64,000 bases of DNA from Caballeronia catudaia (lineage in GTDB: Bacteria > Pseudomonadota > Gammaproteobacteria > Burkholderiales > Burkholderiaceae), in assembly GCF_001544755.2 (NCBI RefSeq), contig NZ_FCOF02000002.1, positions 124,001 through 188,000 of the forward strand, read 5' to 3'. Positions 9,692-18,501 of the stretch are shown piece by piece. The first letter of the stretch is position 1, and every line of letters begins with the position of its first letter. The position numbers and the translations under genes are program-made. The notes below the pieces were generated by a model that had not been told where the DNA came from, made no database searches, and worked only from the letters and a program-made list of their open reading frames with translations.

Positions 9692-10792
9692 TCAGCCTCC
9701 GGCCGGGCGCAGCGTGATCGTGAAGTGATCCGGCGCCTTGCCGTCGATATCGACGGGCATCGGATCCGAGCGCTGCACCGCGCGCAACGCAGCCTGATCC
9801 CACTGCTCGTTGCCGCTCGAGCGGGTGATGTTCGCCGAAAGCAGCGTGCCGGACGACGAGCAGCGGACCGACACCACGGTCTCGAGCCCGGCGGTTTCGC
9901 CGGCCCACACGATGTTCGGCCGCACGCGGCGCTGCACCTTCTCGGCGTAGCCCGGAGAGGTCGCATTGCCGCCGGCTCCCTTGCCGGTGCCGCTCTTCGC
10001 GAGCCCCTCGCCGCTGCCCGCCGTGCCGCCCCCCAACTGCCCTTGCAACTGCGCGAGGCGAGACTTGCGCTCGGCATCGAGCTTGGCCTTCGCTTCGGCA
10101 TCGGCCTTGGCTTTCGCCTGCGCGGCGGCCTTCGCCTTGGCGTCAGACTCAGCCTTGGCTTTGGCTTGCGCGTCGGCCTTCGCCTTCGCTTCCTGCTGTT
10201 CCTTCTGCTCTTTTTGTTCCTTCAACTGCTCCTGCTTTTGCGCGTCGGCCTGCTGCTGTTGGCGCTGCTTGTCCTGCTGCGCTTTCTGTTGCTGCTGCTT
10301 CTGCAGTTCGGCCTGCCGCTGCTGCTCGATCTGCTTCTGCTTATCCTGCATTGCCTTCTGCTGAGCGGCTTGCGCGGCGAGCTGCTGACGCTTGGCTTCC
10401 GCTTCCTGCTTTGCCTCTTCCTGCTGACGGCGTTGCTCCGCCAGTTGAGCTTCGCGCGCGGCGGCTTCCTGCTGCTTGCGCTTCTTCTCCTGCAACGCGA
10501 TGTCCGCATCCTCGTCCTTCGCGGGCGGCGGCGCGGGCTGCACTTTCACCGGCGCGGGCGGCGGCGGAGCGGGGCGGGGCGTCGGCGCGGGCGTGTCCGG
10601 AATCTCGGTCCAGATTTCCGCTTCCGCGCCCGCCGGCGTGTTGTTCTGCCAGTTGATGCCGTGGTACAGGAACCAGCCGAGCAGCAGGTGCATCAACGCC
10701 GCGAGCGCGAACGCCTTGCCCGTACCGCGCTCACGCGGCGGGCGGATCGGTCGCGCGGACGATGCGCGTGTCTGCCTGTGCAAAAGGGTCAT
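9692..10792 (-). CDS. tolA: Cell envelope integrity protein TolA
   Basis: This 366-aa protein spans the periplasm and links the TolQR motor to TolB/Pal. One transmembrane helix lies at about residues 27-46, after a basic cytosolic N-terminus. A Pro-rich linker (about 65-95) leads into about 145 residues of low-complexity Lys/Gln/Ala/Glu helix (100-250). The C-terminal domain (about 275-366) includes the energy-transducing TonB-like fold. The start codon overlaps the tolR stop by 4 nt (ATGA), so the two genes are translationally coupled. Confidence 0.93.
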   Translation of the reverse strand: MTLLHRQTRASSARPIRPPRERGTGKAFALAALMHLLLGWFLYHGINWQNNTPAGAEAEIWTEIPDTPAPTPRPAPPPPAPVKVQPAPPPAKDEDADIALQEKKRKQQEAAAREAQLAEQRRQQEEAKQEAEAKRQQLAAQAAQQKAMQDKQKQIEQQRQAELQKQQQQKAQQDKQRQQQQADAQKQEQLKEQKEQKEQQEAKAKADAQAKAKAESDAKAKAAAQAKAKADAEAKAKLDAERKSRLAQLQGQLGGGTAGSGEGLAKSGTGKGAGGNATSPGYAEKVQRRVRPNIVWAGETAGLETVVSVRCSSSGTLLSANITRSSGNEQWDQAALRAVQRSDPMPVDIDGKAPDHFTITLRPAGG

Positions 10793-11232
10793 TGCGATTT
10801 GACGAGCAATCCGACGCGCTTCACGCCGCGCGCCTTCATATCGGACATCACGTTCATCACGACTTCGTACTTCACGGTCTTGTCCGCCGCGATCACGACG
10901 GGCTGATCCGGATGCGATTCCTGACGATTCAGCACGAAGCTGTTCAGGTCCTTCATCGTCATTTTCTGCTCTTGCGTCGCGCCGCCTTCTTCCTTGTAGC
11001 GGACGTTCATGCTGCCGTCCGCCTTGATGTTGATGACGAGCGGCGGCTGCTGCTCTTGCGGCTGCGCATTGCCGACGGTCGGCAGATTGATGATCGACGG
11101 CGAAACGAGCGGCGCCGTCACCATGAAGATGACGAGCAGCACGAGCATCACGTCGATGTACGGCACGACGTTGATATCGGACATCGCGCGACGCGAACTG
11201 CCGCGCATGCTGGAACGAATGGGGCCTGCCAT
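10789..11232 (-). CDS. tolR: Proton-channel protein TolR (ExbD family)
   Basis: This 147-aa inner-membrane protein forms the proton channel with TolQ. The single N-terminal membrane helix carries the essential Asp in NVVPYIDVMLVLLVIFMV. The periplasmic C-terminal domain shows the ExbD pattern ending in KRVGLLVK. It lies 15 nt after tolQ and overlaps tolA by 4 nt. Confidence 0.95.
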   Translation of the reverse strand: MAGPIRSSMRGSSRRAMSDINVVPYIDVMLVLLVIFMVTAPLVSPSIINLPTVGNAQPQEQQPPLVINIKADGSMNVRYKEEGGATQEQKMTMKDLNSFVLNRQESHPDQPVVIAADKTVKYEVVMNVMSDMKARGVKRVGLLVKSQ

Positions 11233-11247
11233 CGCGGACTCCTTCTC

Positions 11248-11925
11248 TTAGTGCGCCTGACGCTGCAGGATGTTCGAGAACTCTTCGATGAAGGTCTCGA
11301 AGCGGATCGCCAGGCGATCGATATCGTGCGCGTAGCGGTTATATGCGACCACGGCCGGAATCGCGGCGAAAAGGCCGATCGCGGTGGCGACGAGCGCCTC
11401 GGCGATTCCCGGCGCCACGTTCGCGAGCGTCGCCTGCTGCACATTGGCCAGGCCGCGGAACGAATTCATGATCCCCCAGACCGTGCCAAAGAGACCGATA
11501 TACGGACTCACCGAGCCGACCGACGCGAGGAAAGCGAGGTTCGCTTCGAGCACGTCCATTTCCCGCTGGAACGCGGCGCGCATGGCGCGGCGGGAACCGT
11601 CGAGGATCGCGCCCGGATCGGTGATGCGGCGCTCCTTGCCCTTCAGGAATTCGCGCATGCCGGATTCGAAGATACGCTCCAGCGCGCCGATGGTGTGGCG
11701 ATTGTTCGCCGCGCTCTGATAAAGCGCCTGCAGGTCGCCGCCCGACCAGAAATCGCGCTCGAAACGCTCGGTTTGCGCGCGCGCGCGGCGAATCGCGAAC
11801 CACTTGCGGAAGATGAAAGTCCAGGACAGGAGCGACAGCAGCAGCAGCAGCGCCATCACCGCCTGCGCGAGCAAGCTCGCGTGAACGACGAGAGAAATGA
11901 TCGACAAATCTTGTGTATTGTTCAT
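11248..11925 (-). CDS. tolQ: Proton-channel protein TolQ (ExbB/MotA family)
   Basis: This 225-aa protein has three membrane helices: about 15-40, then 130-155 and 165-195 within the conserved SVSPYIGLFGTVWGIM and GIAEALVATAIGLFAAIPAV segments. With TolR it uses the proton motive force to energise TolA. It is 163 bp downstream of ybgC; that gap shows no other gene. Confidence 0.96.
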   Translation of the reverse strand: MNNTQDLSIISLVVHASLLAQAVMALLLLLSLLSWTFIFRKWFAIRRARAQTERFERDFWSGGDLQALYQSAANNRHTIGALERIFESGMREFLKGKERRITDPGAILDGSRRAMRAAFQREMDVLEANLAFLASVGSVSPYIGLFGTVWGIMNSFRGLANVQQATLANVAPGIAEALVATAIGLFAAIPAVVAYNRYAHDIDRLAIRFETFIEEFSNILQRQAH

Positions 11926-12088
11926 AAAGGTCCGCTGTTACGTCCCGAAAGGGGCGTCCGGCCAGAAAGTCATGCTTTCGTGAAACGGCTGTGAATCAAA
12001 CGAAAGCCGCGCCATGACCGGCTCATGCTCGTTAATGCTTCCTCTGTTCCCGGAGCGTGTTCGCTTCGGGGTGCGATGGGTTCATCGA

Positions 12089-12550
12089 TCAGGTTCGATC
12101 CTGGTTTGCGCCGCACGGCGCTGTGGCGAGCGCGGCGTGCGGGCCGCGTTTCAGTCCGTCGAGCACCGCGTCGGGAATGGCGGCCGGACGGATCGACGCG
12201 CGATCCACGGACGCCACGCGAATATCGCCGCTCGCGAGCAGCACGCCGTCGCGCCACGCTTCCTGATGAAAATCCACCGATGCGCGCCCCAGCCGCTCGA
12301 TACGGCTCACGACACGAATGAGGTCATCCAGACGCGCCGGCGAAGCGTATTCGACCGACGTGCGCCTCACGACGAACACGATGCCGTTCGAATCCGCGAC
12401 ACGCTGCTGGTCGATGCCGCACGCGCGCAGCCATTCGGTGCGCGCCCGCTCGAAGAACTTCAGGTAGTTCGCGTAGAAGACGATGCCGCCGGCGTCGGTG
12501 TCCTCGTAATACACCCGAATCGGCCACTCGAAAGTCAACGGATCACTCAC
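12089..12550 (-). CDS. ybgC: Acyl-CoA thioesterase YbgC (hot-dog fold)
   Basis: This 153-aa hot-dog thioesterase is typical of the first gene of tol-pal operons. The catalytic Asp lies in the YYEDTDAGGIVFYANYLKFF signature at about residues 14-33. It hydrolyses acyl-CoA or acyl-ACP and is thought to be linked to phospholipid supply. Length matches family members. The gene heads the Tol-Pal operon on the minus strand. Confidence 0.93.
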   Translation of the reverse strand: MSDPLTFEWPIRVYYEDTDAGGIVFYANYLKFFERARTEWLRACGIDQQRVADSNGIVFVVRRTSVEYASPARLDDLIRVVSRIERLGRASVDFHQEAWRDGVLLASGDIRVASVDRASIRPAAIPDAVLDGLKRGPHAALATAPCGANQDRT

Positions 12551-12625
12551 CTTTGCGCCGCTCCGCTCGCGCAGAAGCGCTCAAGCGCGTTCCGGCTCGC
12601 TTTTTGACAGATATTCATCGGCGGC

Positions 12626-12656
12626 ATTTTACCGGAACCCGAAGCACCACCGCCAA
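12626..12656 (-). promoter_or_regulatory. Candidate promoter of the tol-pal operon
   Basis: On the minus strand a TTGGCG -35-like box is followed, after 19 bp, by a TAAAAT -10-like box about 75 bp before ybgC. The spacing is longer than ideal, so this is a weak call. Confidence 0.3.
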
Positions 12657-12677
12657 ATCCTTAGGCAGATCACCAGA

Positions 12678-13424
12678 TTAATCGCGGTGAATTTGCAACG
12701 GTGCGAACGTCTGCGCTATCGGCATCATCTCAATCGCGTTGATATTCACGTGCGCAGGGCGCGTGGCGATCCAGTAGATCGCGTCGGCGATGTCCTCGGG
12801 CGTGAGCGCCTGCACGTCCTTGTAGACGGTGCCGGCTTTCGCGTCGTCGCCCTTGAAGCGCACGTTGGAAAATTCGGTGCCGCCTACCAGCCCCGGCTCA
12901 ATGTCGGTCACGCGCAGCGCGGTGCCGGCGACGTCCGCGCGCAGGTTCAGGCTGAACTGCCGCACGAATGCCTTGGTCGCGCCGTACACGTTGCCGCCGG
13001 CATACGGATACGTGCCCGCCACGGATCCCATGTTGAACACGTGCCCGCGATTGCGCTCGACCATGCCCGGCAGGATCGCATGCGTGACGGTCGCGAGACC
13101 CGTGCAATTCGTGTCGATCATGCTTTTCCAGTCGTCGAGGTTCGCGCGTTGCGCGGGCTCGAGGCCGAGCGCGAGGCCCGCGTTGTTCACGAGCACGTCG
13201 ATGTTCGCGAACGCCTCGGGCAGAGAATCGACCGCATTTCTCACGGCGTTCTCGTCGCGCACGTCGAGTTCGACCGGAAGGAGCGCGTCGCCGAGCTCGT
13301 TCGACAGCGCGAGAAGGCGGTCCTTTCGGCGCGCGGCGGCGATCACGCGATGCCCGCCTTTCACGAAGGTGCGGGCGACGGCGGCGCCGAATCCGGCAGA
13401 CGCGCCGGTGACGAAAACGATCAT
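12678..13424 (-). CDS. ydfG: NADP-dependent short-chain dehydrogenase (YdfG-like 3-hydroxy acid dehydrogenase)
   Basis: This 248-aa SDR has the cofactor motif TGASAGFG at 6-13, NNAG at 80-83, catalytic Ser134, and the YxxxK pair Tyr147/Lys151. The Arg-Arg-Lys after the second strand (residues 32-34) suggests NADP preference. YdfG-type enzymes oxidise serine, allo-threonine and 3-hydroxy acids. The GGAG motif 8 nt before the ATG at 13424 fixes the start. The reading frame stays open for 2.3 kb further upstream, but that stretch is antisense to glyA and nrdR and is not coding. Confidence 0.88.
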   Translation of the reverse strand: MIVFVTGASAGFGAAVARTFVKGGHRVIAAARRKDRLLALSNELGDALLPVELDVRDENAVRNAVDSLPEAFANIDVLVNNAGLALGLEPAQRANLDDWKSMIDTNCTGLATVTHAILPGMVERNRGHVFNMGSVAGTYPYAGGNVYGATKAFVRQFSLNLRADVAGTALRVTDIEPGLVGGTEFSNVRFKGDDAKAGTVYKDVQALTPEDIADAIYWIATRPAHVNINAIEMMPIAQTFAPLQIHRD

Positions 13425-13895
13425 GAGCGGACTCCGAATGAGGTGTGATGGGCAAAGCCGGAGCGCACGCGCGAGCGCGTCCGGCAACGGCGCAAAGGGT
13501 ACTTCCATTGATGCGGCGCGGCAAGCAATCGCGGGCGCGAACGATCGTGCTCTGAAGCCTTCCGCGAGTGCGTCGAGCGGCCCCGGAAGCCGGTTGCCTA
13601 AAGCAGGGCAGCCCATTACACTACAACGCTCAAACCCCGCGTGACTGGCGATAGAATCTTCGGATTCAAGGTGGAGCGACCCACCAGGAAGCGCGGAGCG
13701 TCGTTTTGCCGTTCGCCTGGGCAGCTGAGATCCGCACGCCGTTGCTGCGTTGCCGGTGGCTGTCCGTTCCGCGAATTCGGATTCATCCCTCATCCGTCGC
13801 GCCTGGACTCCTTCGGTTTCCAGCGTTTTTTGCGTCTGCTTCAAACGTGGCGCACGCGCGATCCGGTCAACCTGTTTTGATCTCACGGAAAACGT
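13425..13895 (+). promoter_or_regulatory. Intergenic region with the glyA leader
   Basis: This 471-bp gap between divergent ydfG-like and glyA genes holds no convincing gene. A TAGAAT box at 13652-13657 could be the glyA -10, which would leave a leader of about 230 nt. Just after it GGTGG (13670-13674) and CCACC (13681-13685) can form a hairpin. I do not recognise a known riboswitch class. Confidence 0.35.
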
Positions 13896-15143
13896 ATGTT
13901 TGACAGAGCCGAAAGTACCCTCGCCAATGTCGATCCCGAATTGCTCAAGGCGATCGAGCAGGAAAACCGCCGCCAGGAAGACCACATCGAGCTGATCGCG
14001 TCGGAAAACTACACGTCGCCGGCCGTGATGGCGGCGCAGGGCTCCCAACTCACGAACAAGTACGCCGAAGGCTATCCCGGCAAGCGCTATTACGGCGGCT
14101 GCGAGTACGTCGACATCGTCGAGCAGCTCGCGATCGACCGCGTGAAGCAGCTCTTCGGCGCCGAAGCCGCGAACGTCCAGCCGAACTCCGGCTCGCAGGC
14201 CAACCAGGGCGTGTTCTTCGCCGTGCTGAAGCCGGGCGACACGATCATGGGCATGAGTCTCGCCGAAGGCGGTCACCTGACGCACGGCTCGCCGGTCAAC
14301 ATGTCGGGCAAGTGGTTCAACGTGGTGAGCTACGGCCTGAACGACGCCGAAGACATCGACTACGACAAGACCGAAGCGCTCGCGAAAGAGCACAAGCCGA
14401 AGCTGATCGTCGCGGGCGCGTCGGCGTTCGCGCTGCGCATCGACTTCGAGCGTCTGTCGAAGATCGCGAAGAGCGTCGGCGCGTATTTCATGGTCGACAT
14501 GGCGCACTACGCGGGCCTCGTGGCCGCGGGGCTTTATCCGAACCCGGTTCCGCATGCGGATTTCGTCACCACGACGACGCACAAGAGCCTGCGCGGCCCG
14601 CGTGGCGGCGTCATTCTGATGAAGTCGGAGTTCGAGAAGCCGATCAACTCGGCCATCTTCCCGGGCATTCAGGGCGGGCCGCTCATGCACGTGATCGCCG
14701 CCAAGGCCGTCGCGTTCAAGGAAGCGCTCGCGCCGGAGTTCAAGACGTACCAGCAAGGTGTGATCGACAACGCGCGCGTGCTCGCGGAAACGCTCGTGAA
14801 GCGCGGTCTGCGTATCGTGTCGGGCCGCACGGAAAGCCACGTGATGCTGGTCGATCTGCGTGCGAAGAAAATCACCGGCAAGGCGGCTGAAGCCGCGCTC
14901 GGCGCCGCGCACATCACCGTCAACAAGAATGCGATTCCGAACGATCCGGAAAAGCCCTTCGTCACGAGCGGTGTGCGTCTCGGTTCGCCGGCGATGACCA
15001 CGCGCGGCTTCGGCGTGAAGGAAGCGGAGATCGTCGGCAATCTGATCGCCGACGTGCTCGACCATCCGGAAGACCAGGCGACCATCGAGCGCGTGCGCAC
15101 GCAAGTGGCCGATCTGACCAAGCGTTTCCCGGTCTACCGTTAA
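13896..15143 (+). CDS. glyA: Serine hydroxymethyltransferase GlyA
   Basis: This 415-aa PLP enzyme interconverts serine and glycine with transfer of a one-carbon unit to tetrahydrofolate. The PLP-binding lysine is Lys230 in [13 protein letters not shown]. The N-terminal [13 protein letters not shown] substrate motif and the [11 protein letters not shown] segment are intact, and the length is standard. It is followed 18 nt later by nrdR, an arrangement frequent in Burkholderiaceae. Confidence 0.98.
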   Translation: MFDRAESTLANVDPELLKAIEQENRRQEDHIELIASENYTSPAVMAAQGSQLTNKYAEGYPGKRYYGGCEYVDIVEQLAIDRVKQLFGAEAANVQPNSGSQANQGVFFAVLKPGDTIMGMSLAEGGHLTHGSPVNMSGKWFNVVSYGLNDAEDIDYDKTEALAKEHKPKLIVAGASAFALRIDFERLSKIAKSVGAYFMVDMAHYAGLVAAGLYPNPVPHADFVTTTTHKSLRGPRGGVILMKSEFEKPINSAIFPGIQGGPLMHVIAAKAVAFKEALAPEFKTYQQGVIDNARVLAETLVKRGLRIVSGRTESHVMLVDLRAKKITGKAAEAALGAAHITVNKNAIPNDPEKPFVTSGVRLGSPAMTTRGFGVKEAEIVGNLIADVLDHPEDQATIERVRTQVADLTKRFPVYR

Positions 15144-15161
15144 TTCGCGAGCCGAACGCCG

Positions 15162-15644
15162 ATGCGCTGCCCATTCTGCCGACACGAAGATACCCAGGTC
15201 GTGGATTCTCGCGTGTCGGAGGATGGCGCGGCCATTCGGCGGCGGCGGCGCTGTCCTGCCTGCGACAAACGTTTCACGACTTATGAGCGCGTCGAGCTGG
15301 CGCTGCCGGCCGTCGTCAAGAAAGACGGCAGCCGCACCGAGTTCGACCGGCGCAAGATCGTCGCGAGCATGCAACTGGCGCTGAGAAAGCGCCCGGTCGC
15401 AGCCGATGCCATCGATGCCGCCGCGTCGCGCATCGAGTATCAGTTGCTCGGCAGCGGCGAGCGCGAGGTGCAAAGCGAGCGCCTCGGCGAACTCGTGATG
15501 AACGAGTTGCGGCAGCTCGATACCATCGCCTACGTGCGTTTCGCTTCCGTCTACAAGCGTTTCGAAGACGTCTCCGAATTCGAAGACGTGCTCGAGGAAT
15601 TTCGGCGTGCCGCGCCGAAGAAATCGAGTTCGCGCAAGCGCTGA
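15162..15644 (+). CDS. nrdR: Transcriptional repressor NrdR
   Basis: This 160-aa regulator represses ribonucleotide reductase genes in response to ATP/dATP. The N-terminal zinc ribbon uses Cys3, Cys6, Cys31 and Cys34 (MRCPFC and RRCPAC). An ATP-cone domain follows from about residue 49 ([16 protein letters not shown]). It is probably cotranscribed with glyA. The 159 bp downstream hold no clear terminator before the pilin genes. Confidence 0.96.
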   Translation: MRCPFCRHEDTQVVDSRVSEDGAAIRRRRRCPACDKRFTTYERVELALPAVVKKDGSRTEFDRRKIVASMQLALRKRPVAADAIDAAASRIEYQLLGSGEREVQSERLGELVMNELRQLDTIAYVRFASVYKRFEDVSEFEDVLEEFRRAAPKKSSSRKR

Positions 15645-15809
15645 TCTTTTTCGCATCGTTTTCCTCCCGAGCCTGAATTTTTCCCGTTCGCTCGCGCAGT
15701 GTGCCGGGCTCCGGGCGGCGTGAACACTCGTCCGTTCGGCTAATGGCGGAGCGCATTCCTTCCCGATAGATTGAGCGTTTCGGCTCAACTCGATTGATAA
15801 GGCATGCAG

Positions 15810-16352
15810 ATGATCCGCGCTTCAAATCAGGGATTCACGCTCGTCGAACTGTGCGTGGTGCTCGCCGCGATGGCGATTCTCGCGACGTTCGCCGCGCCGT
15901 CTTTTTTCGCGTGGCAGACCCGCGATCAGGTCGATGCGCGAGCGCGCGCGCTGTTTTCCACGCTTTCCCTCGGCCGCGCCGAAGCCGTGCGGCGCGGCGC
16001 GCGCGTGACGCTCTGCCGGATCGACGCGTCGCGCCATTGCCTTGCAGCGGGACGAAGCTGCGAGAACGGCGTCACCGACTGGTCGTGCGGATGGGCATTG
16101 TTCGTCGACCGCGATGGCGCGCCGGCGCTCCTGCGCATGCAGCCGGCAATGACTTCGGTCGCGATAACGGGAACGTCGACGGAGCTGTCGTTCACGCCAC
16201 CGTCAGGCCAAGTGATCGGCGGATTTCGCAGTTTCGATTTCGCGCCGCGCGGTCCCGGTCCCGCCGCGAATCCGGCGTCGCGCCGGTGCGTCCGGCTTGC
16301 GGCAGGCGGGCGGGCGCGCATGACGCAGGGCGCTTGCGGTGCGTCGGCATGA
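15810..16352 (+). CDS. fimT: GspH/FimT-type minor pseudopilin
   Basis: This 180-aa type IV pilin-like protein has the class III signal NQG|FTLVELCVVLAAMA with Glu at mature position 5. It also has a GspH-type C-terminal domain that includes a disulphide-prone Cys set. Minor pseudopilins prime assembly of type IV pili. An ATG at 15804 is possible, but AAGG lies only 1 nt from it and 7 nt from the ATG at 15810, so the latter is preferred. It is the first of five overlapping pilin-like genes; its stop overlaps the next start by 4 nt. Confidence 0.8.
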   Translation: MIRASNQGFTLVELCVVLAAMAILATFAAPSFFAWQTRDQVDARARALFSTLSLGRAEAVRRGARVTLCRIDASRHCLAAGRSCENGVTDWSCGWALFVDRDGAPALLRMQPAMTSVAITGTSTELSFTPPSGQVIGGFRSFDFAPRGPGPAANPASRRCVRLAAGGRARMTQGACGASA

Positions 16353-16744
16353 AGCGGGCTCTCTGGAACGCGCAACGCGGCGATTCGCTGATCGAAGTGA
16401 TGATCGCGCTGTCGCTCACGGCGGTCACCGCGCTCGGAATCCTCGCCATGCAAAGTGCGCTCGCGCGCGGCGAGCGGGCGGCGTTGCTGGGAGAACGTGC
16501 GGCGCTCGTCGCCGATTCGATCGCTGAAGGCGTGCGCAGCAATGCGGACCGCGCGACGGTGGTGTCGCAGTGGCAGACGCGGACGGCGTCGATGCTTCCG
16601 TCAGGTGAAGTCCTGATAACCGATCGCGCCGATGGCGTGTACGTCGCGACCGTGAGCTGGCGCGCGGAAGACCGGTCCAATCCATGTTCCGAGCCGCAAG
16701 CGAAGCCGCTCACGTCATGCGTTGCGGTGGCGTTCGCACGATGA
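16349..16744 (+). CDS. pilV: PilV-type minor pilin
   Basis: This 131-aa protein has the prepilin motif QRG|DSLIEVMIALSLTAV with Glu5, followed by a helix with ALGILAMQ typical of PilV/GspI. The first mature residue is Asp instead of Phe or Met. The C-terminal part is short. It overlaps both neighbours by ATGA, so translation of the set is coupled. Confidence 0.78.
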   Translation: MKRALWNAQRGDSLIEVMIALSLTAVTALGILAMQSALARGERAALLGERAALVADSIAEGVRSNADRATVVSQWQTRTASMLPSGEVLITDRADGVYVATVSWRAEDRSNPCSEPQAKPLTSCVAVAFAR

Positions 16745-17535
16745 TTTCACGGCACTCCACATCGCGCGGTCACACACTCGTGGAAATGACGATCGCGCTC
16801 GCGCTCGGCCTGTTGATCGTGACTGCGTCGCTGTCGCTCTATCGCGCACAACGCGCTGCGTTCGAACGGGCCGCCGATGCCGCGCGCATTCACGACGCCG
16901 CTTCGACCGCGCTCGACATGCTCGGCCAGCAGATTCAGATGGCGGGATTCGCGTCCGGCCACGATAAAACCGCGAGCGTCGAAGCGCCGGTCTTCGGCTG
17001 CGCGCAAGGCCGGGTCATCGGCGCGGAAACGGCCGCATCGTGTGAGGCGCTCACAGGCCGCTCCGACGGCGTGCAACTGCGCTATGCCGCCGATGCCGTG
17101 TCGACATGGTCGTCGAGCGCAGGCGTGCCGACGGATTGCATCGGCCAGGCCGTCTCCGATCCGATCGTCACGAATCGCTTCTATGCGAAGGTCAGCGCTT
17201 CGACAGGCGAGCCGGAGCTCTACTGCGAAGGCAGCGGAAAACAGGCGCAGCCGATGGTCGAAGGCATCGAACGAATCCGTGTCACGTATTGGCTGACGGG
17301 TTCACCGTCCGCGCTCGATGCCTCGGCCGTCGCGCGTGAACGCTGGCGCGAGGCTTACGCCGCCGACATTTGCGTACTTGTGCGCGGCTTCGCGACGCAA
17401 GCCAGGCGAAGAACGAACTACGTCGATTGCACCGGCTTGCCCGCTTATGCCGATGACGGCCGCATCCGGCAGGCGTTCTGGCGGCGCGTCGCGATACGCA
17501 ATGCAGCCGCGACGGTATCCGGAGGCGCGCAATGA
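16741..17535 (+). CDS. pilW: PilW-type minor pilin
   Basis: This 264-aa protein carries the prepilin motif SRG|HTLVEMTIALALGLL with Glu at position 5, and a long C-terminal domain with several Cys residues as in PilW. It starts at the ATG overlapping the previous stop (ATGA). The mature first residue would be His, which is unusual for a peptidase-processed pilin. It overlaps the next gene by 4 nt. Confidence 0.78.
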   Translation: MISRHSTSRGHTLVEMTIALALGLLIVTASLSLYRAQRAAFERAADAARIHDAASTALDMLGQQIQMAGFASGHDKTASVEAPVFGCAQGRVIGAETAASCEALTGRSDGVQLRYAADAVSTWSSSAGVPTDCIGQAVSDPIVTNRFYAKVSASTGEPELYCEGSGKQAQPMVEGIERIRVTYWLTGSPSALDASAVARERWREAYAADICVLVRGFATQARRRTNYVDCTGLPAYADDGRIRQAFWRRVAIRNAAATVSGGAQ

Positions 17536-18017
17536 AGCGACGCTCGCTTTCCCACGGCGCCACGTTGCCGATCGTGCTGATTCTCGCCGCGATGATGCTG
17601 ACCACTGCGGGCGCATGGCTGCAGGCGTCGCTCGTGGCGGCGCGCACGACGGTCGCCGCGCGCGAACGCATCCGGGCATTTCATGCGGCGGACGGCGCGC
17701 TCATCCGATGCAGCCGGATGCTGTCGTCCGCGATGCCGGCGGCGAGTCCATCGGTGAACGATGAGCCGTCGCGCTGGCGCATGAAGACATCGTTCGAAGG
17801 GGCGTCCGCTTTCGCTATCTCACCGTTCAGCGCCTGGCCGTACGCGCGGCGCGCGCCGCAATGCCTGATCGAATCGTGGGCGGGCGCGTCGTATCTCGTT
17901 ACCGCGCGGGGCTTCGGCGCATCGGCGGATTCCGAAGCATGGCTTCAGCTTCGTATCGACGTGAACGATGGCGCCAGCACGCAACACTGGCGGCGCGTCG
18001 TCGCCAAACCGTTTTGA
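17532..18017 (+). CDS. pilX: PilX-type minor pilin
   Basis: This 161-aa protein has an N-terminal basic stretch and HG|ATLPIVLILAAMM, the PilX-like pattern that lacks Glu at mature position 5. Two Cys residues (about 57 and 108) could form a disulphide. Assignment rests on order after pilV and pilW and on this N-terminus. No PilY1 adhesin gene follows. Confidence 0.68.
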   Translation: MKRRSLSHGATLPIVLILAAMMLTTAGAWLQASLVAARTTVAARERIRAFHAADGALIRCSRMLSSAMPAASPSVNDEPSRWRMKTSFEGASAFAISPFSAWPYARRAPQCLIESWAGASYLVTARGFGASADSEAWLQLRIDVNDGASTQHWRRVVAKPF

Positions 18018-18026
18018 GGCATGGAC

Positions 18027-18491
18027 ATGAACGAGCGCAACAAGGAAAGAGCCTTCAGCCTGCTGGAATTGATGATCACGCTCGGCGTCGCAGCGATCAT
18101 CGCGGCATTCGCGGTACCGATGTATCGAACGCACGTGGTGAAGGCGCATCGGTTCGATGCGGCCTCTGCGCTGATGCGCGCGGTGCAGTTTGTCGAAACG
18201 GCGCGTCTCGCGCAGACATCGGAAAGCGGCGAGGGCGTCGCGCTTGTCGCCGGTCTCGACCAGGCGCCTTCGAATGGAACGGCGGTATATCGCATCGCGG
18301 TACAGCCAGAATCGCCGACGAATGGCGGCTACGCGATCGAAGCGACGCCCGTCGTCCGCGGCGCGATGGAAGACGACGCATGCGGCGCGTTCGTCATCGA
18401 CGCGACCGGGCTGCGCTGGAATCATCCGGCAGGCTCCGGCACGCCGCTCGATGCGGCGCAGTCGGCGGCCTGCTGGACGGGGAGGGGCTGA
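18027..18491 (+). CDS. pilE: PilE-type minor pilin with atypical processing site
   Basis: This 154-aa pilin-like protein has FSLLELMITLGVAAIIAAF as its hydrophobic helix, with Glu5 present. The residue before the predicted cut is Ala (KERA|FSLLE), not the usual Gly. The start at 18027 is preferred over 18021 because GAGG lies 7 nt from it. Two Cys in the C-terminal half fit a PilE disulphide loop. It ends the pilin operon and converges with the DUF3318 gene, 10 nt away. Confidence 0.75.
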   Translation: MNERNKERAFSLLELMITLGVAAIIAAFAVPMYRTHVVKAHRFDAASALMRAVQFVETARLAQTSESGEGVALVAGLDQAPSNGTAVYRIAVQPESPTNGGYAIEATPVVRGAMEDDACGAFVIDATGLRWNHPAGSGTPLDAAQSAACWTGRG

Positions 18492-18501
18492 AATGCCGGC
18501 G

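Noticed and set aside
10222..10509. Lys/Gln/Ala-rich repeats within tolA as a separate repeat element
   Set aside because: They are the normal helical central domain of TolA, not a DNA repeat.
12678..15788. A 1036-codon minus-strand frame spanning SDR, glyA and nrdR
   Set aside because: Only its last 248 codons are a real SDR with its own ribosome-binding site. The rest is antisense to glyA and nrdR and has Arg/His/Asp-rich composition typical of GC-rich shadow frames.
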